Source: Ephydatia muelleri (Eukaryota > Porifera > Demospongiae > Spongillida > Spongillidae). Taken from it: 64,000 nt of DNA. Both the position numbers and the translations under genes were made by a program. The stretch's first letter is position 1, and each line of letters opens with the position of its first letter. The stretch is from positions 12,529,735 to 12,593,734 of the forward strand of contig JABACO010000001.1 of NCBI GenBank assembly GCA_013339895.1, given 5' to 3'. Shown one piece after another: positions 22,940-35,022 of this stretch. The notes beneath the pieces are model-generated. The model ran no database searches. It had not been told where the DNA came from and saw only the letters and a list, made by a program, of their open reading frames with translations.

Positions 22940-24400
22940 AGTCTGCTGTACACACGCACACAAATCACGTAATGCACTACTACGTCCTTGCTGTATGTGT
23001 GTGCATCAGCATGTGCTTTGGTACATACCCAGGGGTAATTATAATTTTCTCAAGCGTTAGGACAAATGTCAGACCACGCTATATTTGATAGGACATCAGA
23101 AAAATGTGGTAGGACATGCACAACATGACACTTTCTGATGGTTATTGTGCTTAAAACATAACATTTGTAAACATGTTATACACTGACATAGTGCTCATAA
23201 CTGTGCTATTTAATCAAACCAGTTATCCCATCTAACGTCAAAGTCTCACAATCCCCCTCATTGATATCTACATCTACAGCTGTTGAAGTGCTTGTTCCTG
23301 GTTCATGTCGAGGCTTGTAATCTTTTCTTGCACTCTGCATATCGAGAAATCGCCCATACATCGGTGGTCATCTTGCATATTATTTCAAATTGAATTTAAA
23401 TTATCTCATAAAATTCTAAAATTCGATTTAAATGTATGCTGTTATTTTCACTGCAATAGAGTGAAACGAAAATCATCTAATTACTACCGCATCTAATTAT
23501 AAATTCAGCTTCGTTTATTATTGAATTTTTGGATTGAATAACTACACACATGATCACGTGCAGCAATAAATCGGATGGAGTTTCCGTTATGTTGCCACAA
23601 GTTACGAAGTGCATATGCATACGCTCTAGCTCTTTGATACTAAGGCTATTGTAATCCGTTTCACCACTGATAGTTTCTATGCGTAAAAACGCTCAAACTA
23701 CTATACAAAGCTTATGCTTATCCCGATGCGCCTTTGAGTATATGCATATATTGCTGGGCACTAGCCAATGAATTTGTACACCCCCCCCTCTCCCACGTGC
23801 ACCCCCCTCGAAACTCACCACTGCACACGCGCGCCAGTCATGGTGCTATAACTCCATCTGTTGATTCATCGATGTTAACTAGGGTAGGTGTGGGTAAGGT
23901 CCCTCCAAATGTGGGGCCATCACTGCATACACACAGAAGTACATATTAGAGCCACTGGTTATGAACTCCCAAATACAGATTTAATAAAGGGTAACCCCCC
24001 ACTCTACCTTCCCCAAAATCAGCATGAGTATATATTGATTATAAACTGAGTTTGAGTGTACATGTGTGTGGAGATCAGGGGAGTGACAAGCGTGGAGAAA
24101 GACAGGTGTAGGTATATTATGGGTGGGGAAGGAAGATGATGGAGACTAGAGTTAGAAAGGTGTGACTAGTGCTGGTGGAGGCTAGTGCAAAGAAGGTGGT
24201 GGAGGCTATGTGGAGGCTAGTGTGGGGAAGGTGGGGGGCTAGTGTATGGAAGGTGGGGAGCGGGTTAGTGGTATGCTTTTAGTAACTGCTTGTAAATGGA
24301 TGTATGCTTCATATCAATATGTCTAAACAAGCCATACAAATGTGTTTAGATTTAAGTACTACTTTGTACCCTAGGTATGTAATGTTTAGAAGATAAATGC
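22940..24400. other. Gene-free stretch
   Basis: Only short frames were seen. Purine-rich direct repeats (gtggaggctagtg) occur at about 24170-24260. Nothing else is supportable. Confidence 0.5.
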
Positions 24401-24489
24401 CTAACATGTGTCATGAAAGTTCTCATTTACATGTACGACCAACTATTCATGACTACCAACTATATGTTCTCTTCTTCCCTCATATTGTT

Positions 24490-24760
24490 GGTACTGTGGG
24501 CCTCCTCCCTGTACTGTTGGTCTTATTCCTATACTGTTGGCCTATTCCCTATACTGTTGGCCTATTCCCTATACTGTTGGTCTTCTAGCTCCCTATACTG
24601 TTGGTCTTCTCCCTATACTGTTGGTCTTCTCCCTATACTGTTGGCCTTCTCCCTATACTGTTGGTCTTATTCCTACACTGTTGGTCATCTTCTCCCGGTC
24701 TTCTCCCTATACTGTTGGTCTTCTTCCTATGCTGTTGGTCTTCTCTCCCACTGCTTTAAT
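24490..24760. repeat. 21-bp minisatellite, plus orientation
   Basis: About twelve copies of ccctatactgttggtcttct and variants run in tandem; isolated units continue to about 24870. Open frames across it are a by-product of the repeat length. The complement of the same unit forms an array at 35546-35885. Confidence 0.9.
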
Positions 24761-24879
24761 GGAAGCCGGCCTGATTAGCTTATCGTTTGAGCTAAGTATT
24801 CTTAAATTACATGGTAGTCCCTCTTATTCCTATACTGCTGCCCTTCTCCATGTACTGTTGGCCTTCTCTCCCACAGTTT

Positions 24880-25425
24880 ACTATTTGAAGGAAGCCAGCC
24901 ACTGAAGTTATCTGATAGGCTTTTCTGGTGATTGTTGAATCACTTGTAACCTGCTGCAGCATGCTGTCATGCATGAACTGTTAAGGAAGAGCTACCAATC
25001 CGGACCAGTTTAGAACAAAGACCTTTTTACAGTTGTATAAACCCCCTCTGAGTGTTTATTGTTGTTCGTGTTGTTGTTGTTGGCTGGCATGTTCTGTTGT
25101 AGTGTGGTGCATAGTAGTGATCATGTACAGTGTAGTGATTCTGTGTGTTGGTACGCTAATATGGTGAATGGTTTTACATTATCCTTGGAATTAAAATGCA
25201 CACATTTATGGTACATATTATCTCGGCAACTTCACCTAGGTATAAGCAACTGAATTGGAAGTGGGAGGAGGGGAAAATTGGTGAAGGTAACTTTCTGGCC
25301 TAATGGCAATGGTGAGGCATTAGTGTATTCGCTGCTTCTTTCTATGCTTTTGATTCCAACACTCCAGTATGCAATGTCTTTCTTCTTATACATCCTTCTC
25401 AAAGTAGAGAATTTTCAGACATCCT
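24880..25425. other. Gene-free stretch before family X copy 2
   Basis: No supported gene or repeat was seen apart from short low-complexity frames. Confidence 0.45.
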
Positions 25426-25429
25426 TTGC

Positions 25430-26310
25430 TCTGTTAGCATGATCTCCTCTGTGGGGACCCATTTGCAGGAACTGAAGTAGCTGTGCTTAGCAACATCATT
25501 GAACTTCTCAACACCTGTCGAAGTGGGAGATGTATCATCATAAACCCAATGCTATCCTCACCTTGACAGCTAAACTGCTTTATGTTTCCATCTCGCCGAA
25601 TCATCTCTGGCACATGGATTGCCATAATATGCATGTTACATTGCTTTTTTGATATCCTTGTGCAGTTTTGGCAAGGGAGATAAAAGAAGATATCCATTTT
25701 TTTTTGCCTATGACAAATATAAGTGCAGGTGTCATCCACATGCACATATGATGTTAGTAGTGTCCCACCTTTTCTTTCAACCTCATCAGCATCAGGCATC
25801 CATCTTCCAATTGATGAATACAGATCCTCAAAATCCTTTATGAATAAGTTATGAAATTTCTTTTTCATGCATGCACTAGCACATACCTTCCATAGTTTTG
25901 TTATATGTCTGCAACATTTAGAAGGCAATATATCTGGAAAATATTGTGGTAACTGAGCAAGTACTTTGTTCTTTTCACTGCCCCCCAGAGATGTCCAATC
26001 AAGTGCTTGAGATTCTTTTATTCAACGTGGCACCTTGCAGAAGGTCAGTTTGTTTCCTGCTAACTTTGATGTCACTTTCTACTGCTTGATTGATAATGTT
26101 CTTCAGGAGCACATCAATGACACGGAGTAATAGATGGAGCTCATCAGGCACTACATGGTCAAGTTCAATGGGTAACAGAGGTGGGTACTTCACACTTTAA
26201 GACTCCTTAGATATTGAACTGGACTGTGTACATGCAGAGGCACCTGTTTTATGTCTTCAATGGACCATGCCTGGTGCGTCCCATCTATGATATGATACTC
26301 TGACAATGAA
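25430..26310 (-). pseudogene. Family X transposon-like gene, copy 2
   Basis: Reading down from about 26310: PPLLPIELDHVVPDELHLLL, RVIDVLLKNIINQAVESD, then LDWTSLGGSEKNKVLAQLPQ, KLWKVCASACMKKKFHNLF, IKDFEDLYSSIGRWMPD and VPEMIRRDGNIKQFSCQG. At that point a 47-nt GT-AG intron (25515-25561, phase 1) leads to GVEKFNDVAKHSYFSS and TEEIMLTEQRM. The order and the intron match copy 1 at 17460-17700. Frame breaks are visible near 26025 and 26190. No terminal repeats were found around it. The protein looks transposase-related, since many dispersed relatives are known to me from other marine invertebrates by motif only, but the superfamily is not assigned. Confidence 0.55.
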
Positions 26311-26898
26311 GGAATGACAGATTAACTAACCGATCACTGGCTGGTATTATGCACCATAAGCAGGCATACGTAGAATTGGCCTGGCCCAGTCCCTAAATCA
26401 TTAGAAGGAACTTGAAGAATACATGTATATATACATGCATGTAAACTTGTGCTGTTAATAAGTTGAACTCTAGACATATACCTTTAGATCTCCTCCCAAA
26501 GAGAACTCCAGTTTGTATTATTTCCCATCAACTTGAATACATTTAGATGCCATAAGTTCCTGAATTCCATCCAGTAGTAGGCGAAGTGTTTCAGATAGCA
26601 GTTCATATGATTAAGGCATCTTAACTACAGCCAGCGTATGATTATCTGTTGAGGATGTTTAGTTGTAATTGCATCTCTTATGTGCATGTACATGCATGTA
26701 TAATGACCTCTTGGTGACAGGACACGCTTTTGGAGGTTCAGTAGTGAAAATGAAAGCAGAAAGAAGCTTGAGCATCTACTAAACTTTGCCCCGTCACCAC
26801 TTAGTTTCACTCTGACAACATCCTCAATCAATGCTGGATATAATGCCACCTGATGAGCATACAGATTTGTTCCTGTATATATACATGTCATGTTTATA

Positions 26899-27394
26899 TA
26901 CAGGGTGTCTACGAAAGAACGCAACGCTTTTGAATGGGAATAACTTTTGATAGGATTAAGAAAATAATCTCTTATTTTGAAACTAAGTTGGTCGGTTTCC
27001 TCAAATTTTTTTCCATCCTTTTAATTGATACATTATTAATCGTGCTAATTAATTTTAATAAGCAAAATAAATAAACAGATTTTGAAAGTTCGTATGTGTT
27101 CACGTATCGATTGTGAAGCTTCTTTCAAAATATTGGATTTTTTTCACATTCACAACTAAAACTACGACCCGCTACCTATTTCTCCTTGCGTACGCATGCA
27201 CACAGACCTCGTCCCCTAAGAGTCTCAATCACGTGATACAATTCGGAGGCGCAAGGCAGTTCTTATTTTATGCAATGCCCCACCTCGTACGTGGGTGTTA
27301 CGAGTCATTGCTAATTACATGTTTACATCCAATGTGGTGCGCACCAATTAGCACAATCATACAGACAGGCACTGAACCGGGCGGCAGGTACTAG
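26899..27394. mobile_element. Terminal part of a GGGTGT-family DNA element
   Basis: The sequence starting acagggtgtctacgaaag, with aataacttttgataggat just after, resembles the ends at 62132 (gggtgttcgcaaatgaagg, then gaataacttttgacc) and 47784. The remainder is AT-rich without a gene and ends where LINE fragment B begins. The superfamily is unknown. Confidence 0.4.
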
Positions 27395-27800
27395 AGCTGA
27401 ACACTTTTCATCGTTGGCCTGGTGTTTCCTGCTCTCCGTTGCCTCAAGGACTGCACCAAACGTTGCTCCCACTTCAGCTAAAGTTGAAGGGTTTAGCGGT
27501 GTGACAACGGAGATGTCCAGGGCAACGGGCCTCCCAAGATTCCACTTCTGCAACAGAATATCGGCAGGTCGTGACTGCGAATGGTCGGGAAGAACCCAGC
27601 GCCAACTTCAACTTGGACAGATTCAGCAGGCGCACGGTGAAGGAAGTGTCCCTGAGTGCATTATGGCGTAATACTTCACCCCCACATTTGCATGTTATAG
27701 CGTGGTGTCCAAGAGGGTCCAGACTGTGGGCAGGGCAGAAGGCACACTGAGAGCCCTGGGAGGTATCTAGGCCTATTGATGACTGAATAAGGAAATGAGA
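27395..27800 (-). mobile_element. LINE fragment B: CCHC zinc motif and nuclease domain
   Basis: From 27800 downward: the CCHC motif (CAFCPAHSLDPLGHHAITC), then CGGEVLRHNALRD, then in another frame the segment QKWNLGRPVALDISVVTPLN and ESRKHQANDEKCSAL. In this LINE family this C-terminal block follows the reverse transcriptase. Its D...ALDISV pattern resembles a restriction-like (PD-(D/E)XK) endonuclease, which is an inference. Only the C-terminal part is present. It lies head-to-head with fragment C. Confidence 0.7.
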
Positions 27801-28019
27801 AACAATGAATGGACATTGGAAACCTTGCATAATTAATGTGGAAGTGCGGATATAGGTACTTAAGTTCCGAAAAACTACACAAAATATGTCAACTAGTCCC
27901 CACATTGCAAATCCGAGAGCAGCTAGTCAATATTTGGGTTTTTTTCTGCAGTTAGCTGCAGTTTTCTGAATGCGTCCATACATTTTCTATGGACATTGAA
28001 TTACGCAATGACCGAATAC

Positions 28020-29140
28020 CGCGTAATCCTTTTGACCGCCAATTTCTCGATATGAAGCATTTCCCAGATTTGCTTCCATGGGTTGCCTGGTGTTATGGAA
28101 CTCACCCTTTTTTGTGGCACACTATGGGTCAGCTAACATCACAATCAGGTGTGCAGCAGGGAGACCCACTGGGTCCTTTTCTGTTTGCATTGGTTTTGCA
28201 TAAGGTTACTGGAGCTATTAAAGAGGATACTGAGTGCAGCCAACTTTTGTATCAAGCTTGGTATCTTGACGATGGCATCTTAGTGGGCAAGAAATCTTCA
28301 ATTCATTGATCCTTGTCCCTTATACAGGAGTTAGGACCCCCTCTTGATCTTTACGTCAATATCTCGAAATGTGAGCTCTATTGCCCAGGCGATACCCCCA
28401 CTTTCCCATCAGAGCTTAAAGTATCCCATTTGCCTCATTTTGAGATCTTTGGGTGCCCAATAGGTGATTACATATATTGTGCAAACCTTATTGCCTCAAA
28501 ACGTCTCCAATTGGAGCAACAGCTTGTGTGCTTAAGCACACAAGCTGTTGCTCCAGTTGAAAGATATTGCTGCCACAGACCCACAAGTGACGTTAACTTT
28601 ACTTCGTTTGTGTGGTAGCTTTTGCAGGTTAAGTTACTTGGCTCATTCAACTCCAGCTGATTTGGTATTGAGCTTTTTGATGAAGACCACTGCTTCATGG
28701 ACTGTATAGGTTTTGCAACTTCTGATGAGGCATGGTGTCAGGCCCAGCTTGGCCTCAACAGTGGTGGTCTAGGTTTGCGCTCCACTCAAGCTCAGCGTAT
28801 TCGCTTTTGTCTGTTCCTCCGGTGTTGTTGATTCTGAAGACATACACCTCACAATGCCATTGACCACTTTAATTCTCATATTTCTTCAATTGAGAAACGT
28901 TCTGTAAATTCCACTATCTCCTCACCCGTCAGTCAGAAGCTTCTGTCTTCTAAAGTGAATGACCATTGTTTTCGAAACCTTTTAATCCATCCTCTCCTGC
29001 TAACAAGGCTAGGCTGCTATCAGTTTCAGCTCCTTATGCCACATCCTGGCTATCAGTTATTCCTTCCACATCCCAAGGTCTACATCTTGACCCCATTGAA
29101 TTCAGGGTAACTGTCAAGTGGTGGCTAGTTTCCAAACCAA
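28020..29140 (+). mobile_element. LINE fragment C: RT palm, thumb and start of C-terminus
   Basis: It encodes FPDLLPWVAWCYGTHPFLWH, GVQQGDPLGPFLFALVLHKV (intact QGDPLGP motif), AWYLDDGILVGKKSS (catalytic YLDD intact), LGPPLDLYVNISKCELY and LPHFEIFGCPIGDYIYC. After an inverted duplication it continues with KDIAATDPQVTLTLLRLCGS and then LLSVSAPYATSWLSVIPS. Stops and frame changes separate the parts (for example at 28307 and 28616). The region before the A motif and the CCHC/nuclease end are missing. Confidence 0.8.
28512..28555. repeat. Perfect 44-bp palindrome without spacer
   Basis: The 22-bp left half (from tggagcaacagcttgtgtgc) is followed at once by its exact complement. It interrupts the LINE frame between ASKRLQLEQQLVCL and the family's expected KDIAATDPQV. 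This suggests that about 21 bp was copied back in inverted orientation after the LINE had inserted. Confidence 0.9.
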
Positions 29141-29149
29141 ATGATATTT

Positions 29150-29609
29150 TCCTTACCTGCTCACGGATTACATGAGAGTAATCAATGAACTTATTTATCA
29201 TTATTTTTTCAGAGCTTAGGGCATTCAAATCGCACTTCCCTTGAATGGTTAGTGAGATACACCCCACATTCAATGTGCCTACCACGATCATCACGTGCCA
29301 CTCTATCGTCAGTCAGCCGTGCCCAGACCTGGTTGTTGTATTAATGGCATGACCCCTTGTAAGAGTGGGCACTAATTGGGATTATATGTTGCAAAGACGG
29401 AGGTGGCGATTACACAGAGGAGTTTGCCACTTATAGAATCGACACAGGAGTGCCTGGGCATGACAACCAACCAGTCTTCTTACGGAAGCATCTTGCAAGT
29501 CTCAGAGTCCTAGGTTAGCATGAATGTGACACGTACATGATTACAGTAGCGACGTCCGTAATAGGCTAAAATGGTTGTGTAACTGTACTATAACGGAGCG
29601 TTAGTACAT
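29150..29609. other. Gene-free stretch
   Basis: Short broken frames only; no recognisable element borders. Confidence 0.4.
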
Positions 29610-29618
29610 ATAAGCATG

Positions 29619-29885
29619 CAGGCCCGTAGCCAGGAAGTTAGGCCGGGGGGGAGGGGGGGGATCGATTAATACTTCTGAAAGCATTTATCCGGGGGCCCAA
29701 ATACGAGAGCGGTGGGGGGGGGGGGAGGGAAGTCCGTCAGGTCCCCCTCGCGTTTAGCGGGCCAAATACGAAAAGAGAGACACCTTCGGGCCTAATGCAT
29801 TTTTATAAGTACCATAACTAGAAGAGGCGGAAGTGAAGCATCGAACCCCGGGGAGGGGGGGGAATCCCCCCTGGCTATGGGCCTG
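29619..29885. mobile_element. Non-autonomous hAT-type element with 8-bp target duplication
   Basis: The ends CAGGCCCGTAGCCAGG and CCTGGCTATGGGCCTG are inverted copies. The octamer ataagcat stands on both sides (29610-29617 and 29886-29893), as expected for hAT insertions, with one extra g at the left border. The interior holds G-runs and the motif ccctcgcgtttagcgg. No protein. Confidence 0.75.
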
Positions 29886-30462
29886 ATAAGCATATAGATC
29901 TCTAAACTATCTACATGTATGGTAATGTCTGGTACAAACGGTGGAAGCATCAAATGTACAATAGCAGTCATACACTGGCGGTACACACTTTATTGACCTT
30001 TCCCATTGAAAAGTAATGCCTTATTAAAGATTCCACACACTTTTAACTTTGCAATAGTTAGTCCGACTTTAAGTTGAGGTGGGGGGGGGGGGGGGGGGGA
30101 GGGGGGGGAAGTAAGTCCGTCAGGTCCCCCTCGCGTTTAGCGGGTCAAATACGAAAAGCGAGACACCTTCGGGCCTAATGCAAGTTCCATAATTAAAAGG
30201 GGGTGGGGGGATCCCCCCCCCCCCCCCCCCCCCCTGGCTATGGGCCTGATAAGAGCTTACACATAGTGAGGTAACGTCATAGATCTCTAAACTATCTACA
30301 TGTATGGTAAAGTCTGGTACAAACGGTGGAAGCATCAAATGTACAATAGCAGTCATACACTAGCGGTACACACTTTATTGACCTTTCCCATTGAAAAGTA
30401 ATGCCTTATTAAAGATTCCACACTTTTTACTTTGCAACAGTTAGTCCGACTTTAAGTTGAGG
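29712..30462. repeat. About 370-bp tandem duplication including a hAT-type end
   Basis: The segment from the G-run at 29712 through the hAT right end and its flank (ctacatgtatggtaatgtct, then gactttaagttgaggtg) is repeated from about 30080 to 30462. The break lies in a long G-run, so slippage or unequal exchange at poly(G) is the likely cause. C- and G-runs at 30081-30110 and 30207-30234 differ between the units. Confidence 0.8.
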
Positions 30463-30554
30463 TGCATAAGATTTGTGTCACTATAACATTTGAAAACTAC
30501 CATGTTTCTCTGCCCCATATGTGTATGTACATGCATGTACATGTACATGTATAT

Positions 30555-31102
30555 GGGACAGTTTCCACGAAAACGGCCCATCGCATATAATACATGACTG
30601 TATAAAATGTTATAAAAATTCTTTGTGTTTGAATCATTATAACTTCCGAATGATTAACGCTATCGACTTCCTATTTTCAACACTTCATACATTTTGGGGG
30701 CCTTGCACTTGCTCTGTGCAAGTATCGCAACGTCCAATACCCCACCGGGTTCAAACTTAGTAGGAGTAATCAAATCGCTTCAAAATCGGTTTGTAAATAG
30801 AGAGGTGCACATTTTCCCGCTTGATATGGCGGGACAACAGTTTGCCGTGATAGGTACAGGAACCTCTGTACCCACAAACCAAATTTTAAAAGTGATTTGA
30901 TTATAGGAGAACCGAAAGGTATTTGGCGGGTTTGAACCTAGTGGGGTATCATACATTACAATACCCCAAAACGTATTTCACCATACAGAAATGGTGTAGT
31001 ATGAAGTGTTGAGAATGAGAAGTCAATAGCCTTAACCGTTTGGAAGTTATAGCAATTCAAACGCAAGGAAATTTTGAGAGGCAATTTTGTGGAAACTGTC
31101 CC
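30555..31102. mobile_element. GGGACAG-family fold-back element, longer form (548 bp)
   Basis: The ends match the element at 8170 (gggacagtttcc and ggaaactgtccc) and ATAT is duplicated at 30551-30554 and 31103-31106. The arms share aacgctatcgacttcctatt with the 8170 element. They enclose a central piece (aataccccaccgggttcaaa) related to the extra piece in the left arm of the 18134 element. The arms are more diverged than at 8170, so it is older. Confidence 0.8.
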
Positions 31103-31109
31103 ATATATA

Positions 31110-31500
31110 TACATACATGTGTTTTATGTACATGTATATATGTGAAAATTCTATGTTCTTGACCTTCATGTCTTCTCAGCCTTGTAGAGACTCACTGATG
31201 GAAGAACCATGTTGGTGATTCAGTGTCAGCTCTCTTGAACTATTCGGCATGCTCCCGCCTGAAAGAGTGCTGCAAGATGTAAAATAGGTCACAGTCAAGT
31301 TGAACTTTGATTTAGGAGTATTGGAGTTAATGATACATTAGTGTGTGCTTAATTGTAGTCATTTCAGTACTTCACCACAGGCCTATTGCTTTCTGGCCAC
31401 TTAATCATATGTAAGCTTTTGTTTTAAGTAATGAATTGCTTCCGAAGGTGATAAAAAGATCTTGTTATGACTGATGTTTGTTTTATGGGACACAAATATA
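31110..31500. other. Gene-free stretch
   Basis: Nothing recognisable between the fold-back element and LINE fragment D. Confidence 0.45.
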
Positions 31501-31505
31501 AGGCA

Positions 31506-31800
31506 TAATCTCCCTGTCTGAAGTAATATCTGTGGATGCTATCACAGCCTCACCCGTCCACCAAAGGGTACTGTCAAAGAAACTAGAAGACCCAGTTCTC
31601 ATTGTTGTTGAAAGCATCATCACCTGCTGACAAGGCTTGGCTGCTCTCTGTGTCAGCACCTCATGCTGCATCCTGGCTACTGGTCACACCTCCTAGTCTT
31701 GACCTGAACTTTGAACCCAATGAACTGTAATTCTCCATCCAATGGTGGCTAGGGATGGACACGGCTAGAGGCTCCTCATGTTCTTTGTGTACTACCTGTA
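31506..31800 (+). mobile_element. LINE fragment D
   Basis: It encodes SLSEVISVDAITASPVHQRV, LSKKLEDP and, in another frame, SAPHAASWLLVT, followed by IQWWLGMDTARGSSCSLC. These match LINE segment A (14457-16266) closely, so the two come from the same subfamily. Only about 100 codons remain, with at least two frame breaks. Both ends are lost. Confidence 0.7.
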
Positions 31801-32380
31801 AACAGGGTGGTGATGTTGTCCAGTGCCCAGCCATTGAATCACATATATGTAACAATGAGTAAACAAGCACATACATGTACGTTGTGGGTGCAAGGGTCAA
31901 GCATTTTAATAAAAGATGATGGTGCAGGGACTGATACAGAAAACAAAGATAGAGGCAGCAAAAACTGTTAGTCATTTTGCAACCACCCCCATGATGGGTG
32001 TGGCCTTAGGAAGAAAGGTATCAAGTTTTTGAGGGGTGACTCTTTCATTGTAAGGGCATCCTGTTCAGCTGATCCTGACAAAAGAGTACATTCAATTTCA
32101 GTGATGGATCCAGGATTTCCAGTTTGTGGGGGGGGGGGGAGAGGAACAAATGACCCATGTCCACGTCCTGCTCCAGCTGGGGTATGGGGGAGTGGCTGTA
32201 AGCTCCTCCATAGGGTCTAGGGAAGAGCACATAACATTTTAAGTACTTCAACATCAACCCATATTTCAACAAGTCAAAGAGTGTATGGAAGCACTTGTGC
32301 CTATGTACACAGATAATGCCCATTACATAGAGGTGTAGCACCTCCCTCAACATAACCACAGGCATTACCACTTACACATA
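31801..32380. other. Gene-free stretch
   Basis: A G-run at 32129-32138 with a preceding gatggatccaggatttcc resembles the end of a hAT-type element, but no partner end was found. No gene. Confidence 0.4.
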
Positions 32381-32381
32381 C

Positions 32382-32841
<460 letters not shown>

Positions 32842-33189
32842 TCCCTCCTTCACAAGAAATCCAATCTTCATGTAAAGGTATATCTGCCAATCAAGTGAAG
32901 GTCAGTATACACAGCTCACAAGATGCTATTCATTTTAGCCAGGACAATGGTTGTGTACACCTTGGACTGCCCTTGTGGGTTTTGTGGTAGCGGTCAGGCC
33001 CCAAGGCCAACATAAACAACAGTACCTAAGAAGTACTATTTCAATGCTAATAGTACATGGCTACACTACACCCTTCTCCTACAACTCTCCTCTCTGCTAG
33101 TGGAGCATACTGCCCCAAACATTCATGACTCCAACAAGTCAGTACAGGGAGGATAAATGATATGTGTAATTTTGCCAGTGATGTCCCTG

Positions 33190-33350
33190 CTGGTGTACAT
33201 GTACATGACTACAGGAGGACAGGAGAGAGGGAGTGAGGGAGGGAGGGGGAGGACGAGGGAGGGAGGGAGGGAGAAAGTGAGGGAGGGAGGGACAGGAGAG
33301 AAAGAAAGGAAGGAGGAGAGAGGGATAAGAGCAAAGAAAGATGGAACACA
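33190..33350. repeat. Purine-rich (GGGA)n-like tract
   Basis: About 130 bp of gagg/gggagg repeats on the plus strand lie just 3' of the usherin-like exons. Long minus-strand frames here are low complexity. Confidence 0.8.
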
Positions 33351-33387
33351 AACTAAGTGATTGAAGTGTACACTGTACACAATGTAC

Positions 33388-34979
33388 CTGGGCAGGCTGG
33401 CTGCAGCACTGTTGACGCCCATTCCAACTGGAGTGCAGTGCCTGCGGGCGTGACTGGAGGGCCTGTCCAACAGATAACATACTGAGCACAGATCATATAC
33501 ATGTACCATGCACACTGTTATTTGCGCATGTTGCACACAGTAGCAGAGAAGACATACATGTACATGTACAAAGTGAAGGGGAGGAGGCCGGTGGTGTTGT
33601 AGCTGATCACAGTAAGGGGCAGGACACCCGCCAGAGCACCATTGCAATACAAACTGAAGTTGATGAGGATGCCATTACTGTGAGTTGGCAAGTCCCAAGA
33701 CACAATGATGTAGGTGGAGCCCACATTCTGCACTGACACAGCATCAAATCCATACCGGTGCTGGGGGAAGGAGGGGGAAGAGGATGACATCACATGCACA
33801 CAATGACATCACACATACATGTACATGTATACACAGTCAGTGACACACTATCACACGCACCGAGGTACCATTCAGGAGGGGATAAGACACATGCTGTAAG
33901 GGGTTGCAATGCCATATCTGCTCGTCGTGCTGGGAAATCCCTCAAAGTAGACTTTCATGGTCGGCAGTGATGGCTGCCATGTGCACCGTATCCACGGTGA
34001 CGTAGAAGGTATTGGAGGCCGGCTCAAACAGTACCACGTACCCCTGGCCATCACAGAGGTTACAGGAGGGGACTGCACCACACTCGCACCGACGTACAAG
34101 CTCAACATGACCGATGAGTTCTGAAGCTCACAGTGTGCCACTGACCATCGTTGAAGGTTCTGGTACTGTTGGATACAACGACAGCTGGTCCAGAGCCCAC
34201 ATCAAATATTAACCATGGCAACCCGCCATGAAGCTTCACTCCCAGGAAGTCAGTTACTACACTGTTGATCTGGTGGAAGAGAATGCCGCTGGGTTTGTAG
34301 GTATGGAACTGGACTGTGGCCTGGTTAATAAAACCACAAAGGAACATGTGCCCGCTGAATGTAGCCAGGCCCCTACCGTCGAAGGAGGTCCCCACATATC
34401 TGACTGGGACTTAAGGCTGGGGACTCGATGGTGCAAGGTGTAGGCAGTGATGACATAGTCGGGTTGGAGGGGAGCATTCCATTGGAGGGACATGGAAGAG
34501 GAATTGGTATTGAGGATGAGGGGGTAGCTTGGCCCACAGGTGCTAAGGGTGTGAGAAAGATACAAAGTGGTTGTCAATGACCACTTCGGGCTTTGTTGAA
34601 TATAATTGAACACATAACACATAACCCACACACACATCATGTGCACATGGCACACATGCATGCAAATGCTGCTTGTGACTGCTAAGTGTACAAACTGAAT
34701 GATGACTGCCATTTTCTTTACGCAAGGCAAGAAGAGAAGGCCATAAAACATGTACCTACAACACCAAATCATACATATGTACATGTACCTGCAACACAAA
34801 CAACATCCACACACATACATGTAAATACACACCCCCACACACACATACACATGTGCACATGCACACACACACACGCATGCACACACACAACACACACAAC
34901 ACACACACACACACAAACAACACACAACACAACACACACACACACACAACACACAAACACACACACACACAACACACAC

Positions 34980-35022
<43 letters not shown>

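Noticed and set aside
24397-24905. Hydrophobic repeat protein (YTVGLLPILLV...)
   Set aside because: The 21-bp minisatellite is a multiple of three, so open frames follow automatically.
31661-31975. Minus-strand frame with HKEHEEPLAVSIPSHHWM
   Set aside because: It is the antisense shadow of LINE fragment D; the same shadow appears opposite segment A.
33123-33647. Minus-strand frame of 174 codons with Pro/Ser/Leu runs
   Set aside because: Mostly the complement of the GGGA tract, plus out-of-frame reading of usherin-like exons.
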